Positions 23,945 to 31,870 of a DNA stretch of 60,625 nucleotides are shown piece by piece; positions within the stretch are counted from its first letter, which is position 1, and the number at the start of each line of letters is the position of its first letter. The notes below the pieces were generated by a model. It had not been told where the DNA came from. It did not search any database and saw only the letters and a list, made by a program, of their open reading frames with translations. The stretch is taken from assembly GCA_964633205.1 (NCBI GenBank), contig CAZWFN010000020.1, forward strand, positions 1-60,625, in the 5' to 3' direction. A program made the translations under genes and the position numbers. Source of the DNA: CAYVQE01 sp964633205 (lineage in GTDB: Bacteria; Myxococcota; B64-G9).

Positions 23945-25779
23945 CGGGGCTCTCCGCCGGCCGCTGCCCGTCCGGTCGCGGGCAGATCGGACGGGGGCCG
24001 GGTGCTGAGCAGGTAGAACTTGATGCAGCTGCGATCCAGGATGCGCACGTTGCGCCGCAGCGCGGGCGGCAGCTGGCGCTTCAGCCGCCTGAGCCGGTTG
24101 CGTTCGACCAGCAGAAACAACCGCTGGCCGCGGTGCTGGTGCAACCAGCTGTGCAGCCGGCTGTTGTTCTTGAGCTGGGCCACCTGGTTGCGCGAGTAGA
24201 AGGTCTCGCCGCGCCAGTTCATCATGTAGGCGCCGATGGGGTCGTCGGCGCCGCGCAGCGCGTAGTAGGTGTCGAACAGCTGGCGCTGGCTCCAGTGGGG
24301 ACCCATCTGGTTGAAGAAGTACCAGCCGCCCCAGACCCCGCTGGCCAGCCCCCCGGCCAGCAGCACCGGCAGCGCCCAGCGCCGCAGGCGATCGCGGCCG
24401 GTCAGGTAGAGCCCGGCCAGGATCAGGCTCACCAGGCCGAACAGCACCGCGAAGCCGATCCGGCCCACCAGGGCCTCGGCTTCGGGGAAGGGGCGGTCGT
24501 ACTTGTAGACGAACAGGTCGGTCAGGCTCTTGGGCAGCAGGCCGATGTCGCGGCTGATCAGCACCAGCAGCAGGATCAGGCCCAACGGCACCAGCCGGCC
24601 GGCCAGCGGCTCGGCGCCGCGCCGCCAGGCCACCAGCCAGCGGGCGGCCAGCACGGCCATGGCCGGCACCGCCGGCAGGGCGTAGTGGTGGAACTTGGTC
24701 ACCGACAGCGAGTACAGGCCGAAAGCCACCAGCGCCCAGACGAACACGAACAGCTCGGCGCGTTGGCGCCGATCGCGCTCGCGACCGCCGTCGAGCCGCA
24801 GCGCCGAGCGCACCCCGCCCCAGAGCATGAAGGGGAACCAGGGCTGGGTGCCGATGCCGAGCTGCTTGATGAAGTAGGCGAAGGTGCCCCGATCGCCGTG
24901 GACGCCCGAGGCCAGCCGGTGCAGGTGATCGTGGATGAAAAACCGCTGGAAAAACATCTTGCCCTCGTCGTCGAGCAACCCGCGGGCGGCCGAGGCGAGC
25001 GACAGGTAGACATACCAGGGCGCGGCCACCACCAGCGCCAGCGCGCCGCCGGTCACCAGCCGCATCCGCCGCAGCCGGGCCCAGTCGCCGGAGACGATGA
25101 AGTAGACCAGAAAGACCAGCCCGGGCAGGGCGAAGCCGACCAGGCCCTTGGCCAGCACGGCCAGGCCCAGGCACAGGTAGCCGGCGTAGAGCAGCCGGGG
25201 ACGGGGCTCGTCGTCCAGCCCGCCGCAGGCCAGCAGGGCCATGCCGGCGGTCATCAGGCCCACCAGCGGCATGTCGGTCATGGCCTGGCGGGCGACGAAG
25301 TAGTACTGCGGGCAGGTGCCCAGGATCACCGCCGCCACCAGGCCCACCGCCGGGCCGAAGAAGCGCCGGCCCAGGGCGAAGGTCCCCAACAGGCCGGCGA
25401 TGGCCAGCAGGGCGAAGGGCAGGCGGATGAACCACTCGGCCCCGTCGGCGATGCCACCGGCCGGATCGTGGATGCCGAACAGCTGCATCCCGGCGGCCAT
25501 CAGCCACATCGACAGGGCTGGCTTGGAGAAGAAGTACTTGCGGTCCAGCTCCTGGCCCGGGGAGTGCTCCCAGGTCGGCTCCAGCCAGTTGCCCGAGACC
25601 ACCATCTCCCGGGCCACCTCGGCGTAGTGGGTCTCCCAGGGATCCCACAGCCCGGTGCTGCCCAGCCCGGGCAGGTACAGCGCCGCGCCCAGCAGGACCA
25701 CCAGCAGCCAGGGGCGCCAGCCGTTCGCCCAGCGCTGCAGCAGGCCGCCGGCGGTGTCTTGCAGCGGGCTCGGGCTCAT
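23941..25779 (-). CDS. Family 39/83-type membrane glycosyltransferase (ArnT-like)
   Basis: The 612-residue protein has about 11 transmembrane helices. The first periplasmic loop carries the acidic motif GLWDPWETHYAEVAREM, followed by YFFSKPALSMWLMA, the signature of GT39/GT83 enzymes that move sugars from polyprenyl-phosphate donors onto lipid A, glycans or proteins in the periplasm. A soluble C-terminal domain of about 120 residues ends it. The acceptor is unknown. Its start overlaps the stop of the upstream membrane-protein gene (ATGA) and its stop overlaps the next start (GTGA). Confidence 0.88.
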   Translation of the reverse strand: MSPSPLQDTAGGLLQRWANGWRPWLLVVLLGAALYLPGLGSTGLWDPWETHYAEVAREMVVSGNWLEPTWEHSPGQELDRKYFFSKPALSMWLMAAGMQLFGIHDPAGGIADGAEWFIRLPFALLAIAGLLGTFALGRRFFGPAVGLVAAVILGTCPQYYFVARQAMTDMPLVGLMTAGMALLACGGLDDEPRPRLLYAGYLCLGLAVLAKGLVGFALPGLVFLVYFIVSGDWARLRRMRLVTGGALALVVAAPWYVYLSLASAARGLLDDEGKMFFQRFFIHDHLHRLASGVHGDRGTFAYFIKQLGIGTQPWFPFMLWGGVRSALRLDGGRERDRRQRAELFVFVWALVAFGLYSLSVTKFHHYALPAVPAMAVLAARWLVAWRRGAEPLAGRLVPLGLILLLVLISRDIGLLPKSLTDLFVYKYDRPFPEAEALVGRIGFAVLFGLVSLILAGLYLTGRDRLRRWALPVLLAGGLASGVWGGWYFFNQMGPHWSQRQLFDTYYALRGADDPIGAYMMNWRGETFYSRNQVAQLKNNSRLHSWLHQHRGQRLFLLVERNRLRRLKRQLPPALRRNVRILDRSCIKFYLLSTRPPSDLPATGRAAAGGEPR

Positions 25780-26657
25780 GCTCCTCCCAGCAGTTGCAGT
25801 GCCATCCAGGCCAGCGGGGCGAACACGAACACCACCCCCGGCAGCCCCCGCAGCCGGCGGCGGATGAAGCCGGCCTTCTTGCCGGTGCGCAGCGCGACCG
25901 AGCGCTGGTGGGCCCGCAGCACGCCGTTGACCAGCATGGGCAGGCCGAGCACCAGCGCGATCACCGCGGCCGCGATGCGGGCGGCCGGCGCGATCCAGGC
26001 GCTGGTGTCGCGCAGGCCGTCGAAGCGGGCCGGCAGTTCGAACAGCAGGTTCTCCAGCGCCAGCACCAGGCCGCCGTAGGCCAGCAGCGCCAGCAGCACC
26101 AGGCTGGCGGGCAGGTGGATCTTCTGCAGGTTGAGGTCGCGTACGTAGGCCAGCAAGAAGCGCAGCGCGCGCTTGAGCTGATACAGCCGGCGGCCGATCA
26201 CCGCCCAGCAGCGCGCCAGCAGACCGGAGCCCGGCACCACGTAGCCGAGCTCTTCGCGGCGCTTCAGCGGCAGGCTGACGAAGACCAGCGCGGCGCTGGC
26301 CAGCAGCGCCCAGCCCAGCGAGCAAACCGGCACGGCGCCGCGCCGGGCGCGCAGATCGAGGATGGCGCCGGCCTGCTCCTGGCCGCCCAGCAGGTCGGCC
26401 AGCGGCTGCAGCGAGCGGTGGACCAGCCACAGCAAGCTGTCGGTCAGCTCGGCCAGCGCCGGGTAGCCGTGGTAGAAGGCCAGCGCGGCCAGCGACAGGA
26501 AGCCCAACGGCATGAACCACGGCCGGCTGACGCCGAAGCCGCGGGTGGTGCGCTTGTACCAGCGCCACAGGAAGAAACGCCCGGCCAGCGAGGTCTCGTC
26601 GGTGGCCTCGTCGTTGTCGGCGTAGGGGTTGCGGAACTGTTCGTTCTCGTCGGTCAC
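25776..26657 (-). CDS. Five-TM membrane protein of unknown function
   Basis: The 293-residue protein begins with an acidic cytosolic segment (TDENEQFRNPYADNDEATDE) and has five hydrophobic helices: around residues 40-60, 110-130, 180-205, 225-250 and 270-290. No family is recognised. It heads the minus-strand unit with the ArnT-like glycosyltransferase, so a role in envelope glycan assembly is possible. GTG at 26657 follows a G-rich stretch; ATG at 26705 would add 16 residues lacking obvious function and would extend the gene closer to the divergent neighbour. Confidence 0.65.
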   Translation of the reverse strand: MTDENEQFRNPYADNDEATDETSLAGRFFLWRWYKRTTRGFGVSRPWFMPLGFLSLAALAFYHGYPALAELTDSLLWLVHRSLQPLADLLGGQEQAGAILDLRARRGAVPVCSLGWALLASAALVFVSLPLKRREELGYVVPGSGLLARCWAVIGRRLYQLKRALRFLLAYVRDLNLQKIHLPASLVLLALLAYGGLVLALENLLFELPARFDGLRDTSAWIAPAARIAAAVIALVLGLPMLVNGVLRAHQRSVALRTGKKAGFIRRRLRGLPGVVFVFAPLAWMALQLLGGA

Positions 26658-26690
26658 GGCCCCCGAGCATAGCGCCGACCGCAGAATGAA

Positions 26691-26736
26691 CGCAACGTTG
26701 CGCATCCGGGGGGCTGTGGTATCGTTCCCTGGAACG
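26691..26736. promoter_or_regulatory. Two perfect palindromes in a divergent spacer
   Basis: CGCAACGTTGCG (26691-26702) and CGTTCCCTGGAACG (26723-26736) lie 20 bases apart in the spacer between the membrane-protein operon and the lipocalin-like gene. A weak promoter (TTGCGC at 26698, TATCGT at 26720) overlaps both. They look like binding sites for dimeric regulators, although no regulator is adjacent. Confidence 0.45.
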
Positions 26737-26783
26737 GAAAGCGGTCCGATACAACGCCCGCCGCAGCCCACGAGGAGCCCGCC

Positions 26784-27791
26784 GTGGACGCCAAGGAACA
26801 GGCCAATCTGTTGCGCTGGGACGGAAGCCGCTGCGGCTTCTACGAGGTGTACTTTCTCAAGCTCAACGACGCGCGGTCGCGGACCGCGGTCTGGCTGCGC
26901 TATACCCTGACCAGCCCCGGCAGCGACGGCGAGGCGCCGCGGGCGGAGCTGTGGGGCATCTTCTTCGATGCCGCCGACCGCCGGCGCCACTTCGCGCTCA
27001 AGCGGACCTTTGCCATCGAGCAGCTGCGCTTCGACAACAACCGCTTCGCGCTCGAGCTGGGCCCGGCGGCGCTGTCGCAGGGCGCCTGCCGCGGCGAGTT
27101 GGAGGACCAACGGCGCGGCCACCGGTTGCGCTGGGAGCTGCGCTTCGATTCGGCGGCGCCGCCGCTGTTCCACCTGCCGCACCCGCGGCTGTACAGCGCG
27201 CCGCTGCCCAAGACCAAGCTGGTCTCGCCGCACGTCGACGCCTGCTTCGACGGCTGGGTCGAGGCCGACGGCCGGCGGTTGGAGATCGCGGCCGCGCCCG
27301 GCCAGCAGACCCATATGTGGGGCACCCAGCACGGGCTGCGCTGGTGCTGGGGCCACTGCTCGGCCTTTGCCGAGGATCCGACCGCGGTCTGGGAGGGCCT
27401 GGACGCCCAGGTGGCCGTCGGCCCGCTGAGCAGCCCGCCGCTCAAGGTCTTCTTCCTGCGCCACCAGGGCCGCTGGCACCGATTCAACCGGCTGCGCCAG
27501 TGGCTGACCAACCGCAGCCAGTGGGAGGTGGGCCGCTGGACCTTCGAGGCCCGCTCGGACGTGCTGCGGATGATCGGTACGGTCGACTGCGCGCTCGAGG
27601 ACCTGATCGGGGTCACCTACACCGACACCGACGGCAGCCCGCTGTGGTGCAACAACACCAAGATCGCCGACATCCGGATCGAGCTCAGCGACCCCGCCGG
27701 CGGCGACCTGGGCCGGCTGACCGGCCGCGGCACCAGCGCGCTGGAGTTTGTCGATCGGCGCATCGTGCCCGAGGTGCCCATCTGGATCTGA
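26784..27791 (+). CDS. Lipocalin-like (CrtC/AttH/tocopherol cyclase-like) protein
   Basis: The 335-residue protein is predicted mostly beta and contains a central His/Trp-rich motif, QQTHMWGTQHGLRWCWGHC, similar to the H-x-W…W-x-H-C/N segment of the two-lobed lipocalin superfamily that includes hydroxyneurosporene hydratase CrtC, AttH and plant tocopherol cyclase. No carotenoid genes are near, so I infer only the fold. There is no signal peptide, hence cytosolic. GTG at 26784 follows GAGGAG. The evidence for the family is the motif and the beta-rich pattern; confidence in any reaction is low. Confidence 0.55.
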   Translation: MDAKEQANLLRWDGSRCGFYEVYFLKLNDARSRTAVWLRYTLTSPGSDGEAPRAELWGIFFDAADRRRHFALKRTFAIEQLRFDNNRFALELGPAALSQGACRGELEDQRRGHRLRWELRFDSAAPPLFHLPHPRLYSAPLPKTKLVSPHVDACFDGWVEADGRRLEIAAAPGQQTHMWGTQHGLRWCWGHCSAFAEDPTAVWEGLDAQVAVGPLSSPPLKVFFLRHQGRWHRFNRLRQWLTNRSQWEVGRWTFEARSDVLRMIGTVDCALEDLIGVTYTDTDGSPLWCNNTKIADIRIELSDPAGGDLGRLTGRGTSALEFVDRRIVPEVPIWI

Positions 27792-27807
27792 GCCCAGCGC
27801 AGCGCCG

Positions 27808-27849
27808 AGTCGGCTGATGCCGGCCGGAAGCCGGCTGCCGGCGCCGACT
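27808..27849 (+). terminator. GC-rich hairpin downstream of the lipocalin-like gene
   Basis: AGTCGGC…GCCGGC pairs with GCCGGC…GCCGACT around a CGGAA loop, with a few mismatches. No T-run follows, so factor-independent termination is not assured; it may stabilise the mRNA end. Confidence 0.45.
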
Positions 27850-27919
27850 GGCGGTCGGCCGGCGAATGGCCTAACCTGTCTGACGGAGAGGCCGGCTGGG
27901 GGAAGGAGAGGAGTCGATC

Positions 27920-28993
27920 GTGAGAGGGATGAGTTGCTGGTTGGCGTTGGCCCTGGTGGCGATGGCCTGCGGTTCGGGGCCCGCTGGTGGGCCGGCGCCG
28001 GGTGTGGTGGAGCGGGCGATCATCAACGGGGTGCCGGACACCGATCCGGCCCACATGGCGGTGGTGGCCATCTCCGACGGGCGGGTGCTGTGCTCGGCGA
28101 CCCTGATCGCGCCGCGGGTGATCCTGACCGCGGCCCACTGCGTGCACGAACGCGACATCGACGAGTACGAGGCCTTCTTCGGCAACTCGGGCCGCGAGGC
28201 GGAGCGCCGGCCGGTGGCCAGCGGCTGGGTACACCCCGGCTACGACGGCAGCGCCCTGGCCGATGACATCGCCCTGCTGCGCCTCGGCGCACCGGCGCCC
28301 GACGGGGTGGAGCCCATCCCGGCGCTGCCGCCCGAGCTGGCGCTGACCCAGGCCGACGAGGGCCTGCGGGTGCAGTTCGTCGGCTTCGGCCGGACGGAGG
28401 TCGGCGGCATCGCCGACAAGCTGACCGTGTTCGGCGAGCTCGACTGGGTCTGTGCCAGCGGCGAGAACTGCGGCGGCGAGGGCTTTCCCATCCGACCCAA
28501 GACCCTCTGCTTCGACGAGAGCGAGGGCGGCACCTGCTTCGGCGACAGCGGCGGGCCCAACCTGATCATCCGCGACAACCGCGAGCATGTCGCCGGGGTC
28601 AACAGCTACGTGGCCGGCCAGGCTTTTTGCTACGACTTCGCCTGCAGCACCAAGGTCGACGAGTTCGGCGACTGGATCGCCGACTTCATGGCCGCCGACG
28701 GGGCCCTGGGCGAGGCCTGCAGCGCGGATCGCGAGTGTCTTTGGGGCTTCTGCGCCGACGGGGTGTGCTGCGACTACGCCTGCGACGCGCCCTGCGAGGG
28801 CTGCGACCTGCCGGGCAGCCTCGGCCACTGCACCCGGGTGACCGACGACGCCGTCGAGCCGGGCTGCGGTACCGACTCCGGCTGCGCCACCGCCGGCGCC
28901 GTCGGCGCCGCCGGCGCTCGGGCCGGGCTGGCGGGGGTGCTGGGAGCGCTGCTGCTGGGTCTGGCCGTCCAGCTCGGGCGGCGCCGGAGATGA
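27920..28993 (+). CDS. Trypsin-like serine protease with MYXO-CTERM-like tail
   Basis: The 357-residue protein has an N-terminal export signal that could be lipoprotein type (LVAMAC), then a trypsin domain (residues about 35-250) with the full triad: His in LTAAHC, Asp in ADDIALL and Ser in CFGDSGGP. Next comes a Cys-rich segment (CSADRECLWGFCADGVCCDYAC), then a C-terminal hydrophobic helix and RRRR preceded by Cys (GCGTDSGCATAG), resembling the MYXO-CTERM sorting tail cleaved at Cys. This implies surface retention. GTG at 27920 follows GGAAGGAGAGGAG. The stop overlaps the start of the next gene. Confidence 0.9.
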   Translation: MRGMSCWLALALVAMACGSGPAGGPAPGVVERAIINGVPDTDPAHMAVVAISDGRVLCSATLIAPRVILTAAHCVHERDIDEYEAFFGNSGREAERRPVASGWVHPGYDGSALADDIALLRLGAPAPDGVEPIPALPPELALTQADEGLRVQFVGFGRTEVGGIADKLTVFGELDWVCASGENCGGEGFPIRPKTLCFDESEGGTCFGDSGGPNLIIRDNREHVAGVNSYVAGQAFCYDFACSTKVDEFGDWIADFMAADGALGEACSADRECLWGFCADGVCCDYACDAPCEGCDLPGSLGHCTRVTDDAVEPGCGTDSGCATAGAVGAAGARAGLAGVLGALLLGLAVQLGRRRR

Positions 28994-29652
28994 GGCCGAT
29001 GCGGCCGGCGCGCGGAGTCCGCCTGTCGTTGTTGCTGCTGGGGCTGGGCAGTTTGCTCGGGGCTGGCGGGGCGGCGGCGGCCGAGCGCTCCCAGCGCGGC
29101 CACGATGGCCAGATCGGCATGAGCTTGGGCCACCTGCAGAGCCTCGAGCTCAACCCGCAGGCCTTCCAGCCCATGCTCGAGTTCCGCGCCGGCTATCAGG
29201 CCAGCGAGTCGTTCCTGGGCCGCATCGACGTCGGTCTGGCCTTCTCGCAGATCAACCAGTCGGCCCAGGAATCGTTCGAGGGGGCCTGGTGGTTGGGCTC
29301 CCATCTGGCCATCACCCTGGCCTGGACGCCGCGGCTGAGCCGTTCGCTGTACCTGACCCTGGGCGGCTCCACCGGGGTCTGGCTGAGCTCCTTGTTCGGC
29401 GACGACCTGACCGGGCTGGAGCAGAGCGGCAGCGCCGGTTCGCTGAAGAGCTACCTGGAAGCGGCTGACTTCTCCCTGAGCGCCCTGGCCGGGCTGGAGT
29501 GGTGCCTGGGCAGCGAGTGGGCGCTGACCTTCGAGCTGCGCTACATCTGGGCCAACGGCACGCTGGGGCCGCTGAACAGCCAGCTGGCCGGGCCTGGCGT
29601 CCACGTCGGCTTCGTCTATCGTCTGGCTGCCGTGGATGTCGACTCGCCCTGA
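28990..29652 (+). CDS. Outer-membrane beta-barrel-like protein
   Basis: The 220-residue protein has a signal peptide (LSLLLLGLGSLLGAGGAAAAE) and alternating hydrophobic strands with aromatic girdles, for example FRAGYQASESFLGRIDVGLAFSQ, LAITLAWTP and FELRYIWA, ending VHVGFVYRLAAV. That pattern fits a small eight-stranded OmpA/OprF-type barrel. Function unknown. Its ATG overlaps the stop of the serine protease gene by 4 bases, so they are coupled and may act together at the outer membrane. Confidence 0.7.
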   Translation: MRPMRPARGVRLSLLLLGLGSLLGAGGAAAAERSQRGHDGQIGMSLGHLQSLELNPQAFQPMLEFRAGYQASESFLGRIDVGLAFSQINQSAQESFEGAWWLGSHLAITLAWTPRLSRSLYLTLGGSTGVWLSSLFGDDLTGLEQSGSAGSLKSYLEAADFSLSALAGLEWCLGSEWALTFELRYIWANGTLGPLNSQLAGPGVHVGFVYRLAAVDVDSP

Positions 29653-29667
29653 GGCCCGGGCCCATCG

Positions 29668-31140
29668 ATGGCCGAATCCCCGCCCCAGCCGAAGTCCGGC
29701 CGCCCGCGGCGGCGCTGGTGGCTGGCGCTGCGGTTGAGCGCCGGCCTGGGGCTGTTGCTGGCCGCCGGGTTCGCGGTCGGTCTGCGCGGCCAGCGGCTGG
29801 CCCCGCAGCGGGTGCCTCGGCTGCTGGCGGAGCCGGAGCTGGTGGCCGATCGGCAGGCCGCCTTCCGGCTGGTGGCCCGTTCCGCCCGGCAGGCGGCACC
29901 GCACGCCGTGGAGCTGACCATCGAGCGCCAGCGCCTGCAGGCGGTGATCGCCCACCGCGAGGGCCGCCGGCGGAGCCTGTCGCTGCAGGGACGGTTGCCA
30001 GCCTGGCCCCCGGGCCCGGCCCGCCTGCGGGCGCGGGTCGAGACCGCGGCCGGCATCGCCCGGCTGGAGGCGGCGGTGCGGTTGACCGCCGCGCCCGGCG
30101 CTCCGCGGGCGGCCAAGCCGCGGCGGCTGCGGCTGCTGCCGCCGGCGGCCGCCTGGCGCACCCCGCCCGCCTGGCGGGTGACGGCCGACCGGCCCGGCGC
30201 CCCACCGCCGGCGGTGCACCTGCTGGTGCTGCCGCTGGGCGGCTGGTTGACCAGCAGCGGGGCCAGCCGGGTGCTGATCCGGGTGGCCGACGCCGGCGGC
30301 CGACCGCTGGCGGCCGGCCTGCGGGTCGCCGGCCGACCGGCCGGGCGCACCGGGGAGGATGGCTGCGCCGTGGTGCAGTTGGGGCCGCGGGCGGCGGCGG
30401 AGCCGGTCCCGTTGCGGCTGCGCACCGCAGCGGCCAGCGTCAGCGGAACGCTCGCCTTGCGCGCCGACAATTCACCGCTGGATCTGGAGGCCCGGCCGCT
30501 GTTGGCGACCGCGGGCGGCACGGTGGAGCTGCTGCTGCGCAACGGCCCGGCCGCAGCCCCGGTGCACTGGGACGCCTGGTGGCAGGGCGGCTGGTGCGCC
30601 GCGGGTCAGATGAAGCTCGAGCGCGGACGGGCCTCGGTGGTGGTGCGGGTCCCGGAGGGCATCGCCGGGCCGCTGCTGTTTCGGGCCGGCCTCGATCCGC
30701 TGGCCCGCGAGCCGCTGGCCGTGCGGCGGGCGGCGGTCTACGTGGCCGCTGCCGAGCCGCCTTCGGTCTCGGCCGCCCTGATGGGCATGACCCGGCTCAG
30801 CACCGATGGCGCTTTCTGGGCCGAGGCCCGGGGGCTGTTGCGCAGCGGTCGCTCCGGACTGGTCGGATTGCTGAGCCGGGTGGCCGAGCCGGCCCAGCCC
30901 CTGCCGCGGTTGGCGGTCACCCGGGTCGCGGCGACCGGCGCCCATGCGCCGGCGACGGGCTCGGCCTACGGCCGCTTCGCGCTGTGGTTGTCCGGCTCGA
31001 GCTCGGCCCTGCTGTGGCTGGTGTGGGCCTGGTTGCTGTGGGGCGCGGCCGGCCGCCGCTGGCCGCGGATGGCGGTGCTGGTCGCGCTGGCCGGCGCGCT
31101 GGCGGCGGCCTGGATCGGGTTGTGGCTCAGGGTGGGCTGA
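29668..31140 (+). CDS. Membrane-anchored hypothetical protein (large extracytoplasmic domain)
   Basis: The 490-residue protein has one N-terminal transmembrane helix (about residues 20-40), then a roughly 390-residue Arg/Ala-rich domain with beta-sandwich character (repeated short strands such as GTVELLLRNGPAAAPVHWDAWW). Two C-terminal helices follow (ALLWLVWAWLLWGAA and AVLVALAGALAAAWIGLWL). The bulk should be periplasmic. No family is recognised. It lies 15 bases after the beta-barrel gene, so it probably belongs to the protease/barrel operon. Confidence 0.6.
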   Translation: MAESPPQPKSGRPRRRWWLALRLSAGLGLLLAAGFAVGLRGQRLAPQRVPRLLAEPELVADRQAAFRLVARSARQAAPHAVELTIERQRLQAVIAHREGRRRSLSLQGRLPAWPPGPARLRARVETAAGIARLEAAVRLTAAPGAPRAAKPRRLRLLPPAAAWRTPPAWRVTADRPGAPPPAVHLLVLPLGGWLTSSGASRVLIRVADAGGRPLAAGLRVAGRPAGRTGEDGCAVVQLGPRAAAEPVPLRLRTAAASVSGTLALRADNSPLDLEARPLLATAGGTVELLLRNGPAAAPVHWDAWWQGGWCAAGQMKLERGRASVVVRVPEGIAGPLLFRAGLDPLAREPLAVRRAAVYVAAAEPPSVSAALMGMTRLSTDGAFWAEARGLLRSGRSGLVGLLSRVAEPAQPLPRLAVTRVAATGAHAPATGSAYGRFALWLSGSSSALLWLVWAWLLWGAAGRRWPRMAVLVALAGALAAAWIGLWLRVG

Positions 31141-31570
31141 ACGAGCAGATGCGCGGTCCATCCTCGTCGCCGGCCGGATCGAGCAAGGCGCAGCGCATGG
31201 CATTGGCGCAGTGCTCACCGCATTGTTCCGCGGTGGGGTCGCAATCCGGCTCGGGGCCGCAGGCGATGACCGCGCGACAATCGAGCACATCGTCGCAGGC
31301 GCGCCGGCAGCTGCCGCCCGCCGCGGGCGCATCCTGCTCGGCGACGCACAACGCGCCGGCCGGACAGCTCTCGGGCAGGCCGGGATCGCAGCCGCGCAGG
31401 GTGCAGCTGCCGCCGGGGATGGTGTGATCGCAGACCAGCGCCTGGCCGTCGGCCGTACCGCAGTGGGCGTCGGTCTGGCAGGGCTCACCGATGCGGCTGG
31501 GAACATCGCCGCAACCGGCGGCCGCCGCGGCCGCCCACAACAGCCAGAGGGCCTTTGCGATTTGGTGCAT
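31127..31570 (-). CDS. Cys-rich lipoprotein
   Basis: The 147-residue protein has a lipoprotein signal (LLWAAAAAAGC) and about 18 Cys, in patterns such as CQTDAHC, CDPGLPESCPAGALC and CRRACDDVLDC. It is therefore an exported disulfide-rich surface protein like the others in this window. Function unknown. Its 3' end overlaps the convergent membrane-protein gene by 14 bases. Confidence 0.75.
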   Translation of the reverse strand: MHQIAKALWLLWAAAAAAGCGDVPSRIGEPCQTDAHCGTADGQALVCDHTIPGGSCTLRGCDPGLPESCPAGALCVAEQDAPAAGGSCRRACDDVLDCRAVIACGPEPDCDPTAEQCGEHCANAMRCALLDPAGDEDGPRICSFSPP

Positions 31571-31615
31571 GCGATCAAGATAGCCGGCGCTTCGGCAACG
31601 GTCAAGCCGACTCCC

Positions 31616-31738
31616 TGATTTCCCACCTCGGCCGCGATCTCTTCGTCAGGACGGCGGATTCAATGCTCGACGTGGGTGACCACGACTCCGCTTGAATCCG
31701 CCGTCCTTCCTTGACCTCGCGACCGATCTGGGAAATCA
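31616..31738. repeat. Long imperfect inverted repeat (47-bp arms, 30-bp loop)
   Basis: The left arm (31616-31662) and the right arm (31693-31738) are reverse complements apart from a few mismatches. Both begin TGATTTCCCA and end ACGGCGGATTCA. The transcript would form a long hairpin. The right arm and its outer flank carry copy 2 of the 58-bp dispersed repeat. It looks like a MITE-like or REP-like unit; no coding capacity or transposase is seen. Confidence 0.8.
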
Positions 31739-31763
31739 GTCGTCAAGTGCTGGGAGATTCTGG
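31706..31763 (+). repeat. Dispersed 58-bp intergenic repeat, copy 2
   Basis: Copy 2 matches the reverse complement of 6778-6835 at about 50 of 58 bases. The mismatches cluster in a 6-base block (CAGATC versus CGTCAA). Its 5' part coincides with the right arm of the adjacent inverted repeat. Confidence 0.8.
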
Positions 31764-31778
31764 CGACTCATCCCTGGC

Positions 31779-31807
31779 TTGTCGCCGGATCGGGCCGGCG
31801 GTAGAGT
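31779..31807 (+). promoter_or_regulatory. Candidate promoter of the FG-GAP lipoprotein
   Basis: TTGTCG (31779-31784), exactly 17 bases, then TAGAGT (31802-31807), 60 bases before the ATG. The TAGA-type -10 recurs at other promoters in this window. Confidence 0.5.
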
Positions 31808-31870
31808 AGAACGGAGTCGGCATGGCAAATGGCGAAGCGGCCGGCGCGGACGGCGGCGAAGGGAGCGGAC

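Noticed and set aside
23689..26079. Long plus-strand open frame opposite the glycosyltransferase
   Set aside because: Gln/His/Pro-rich low complexity and no recognisable domain; the minus strand encodes a typical ArnT-like protein.
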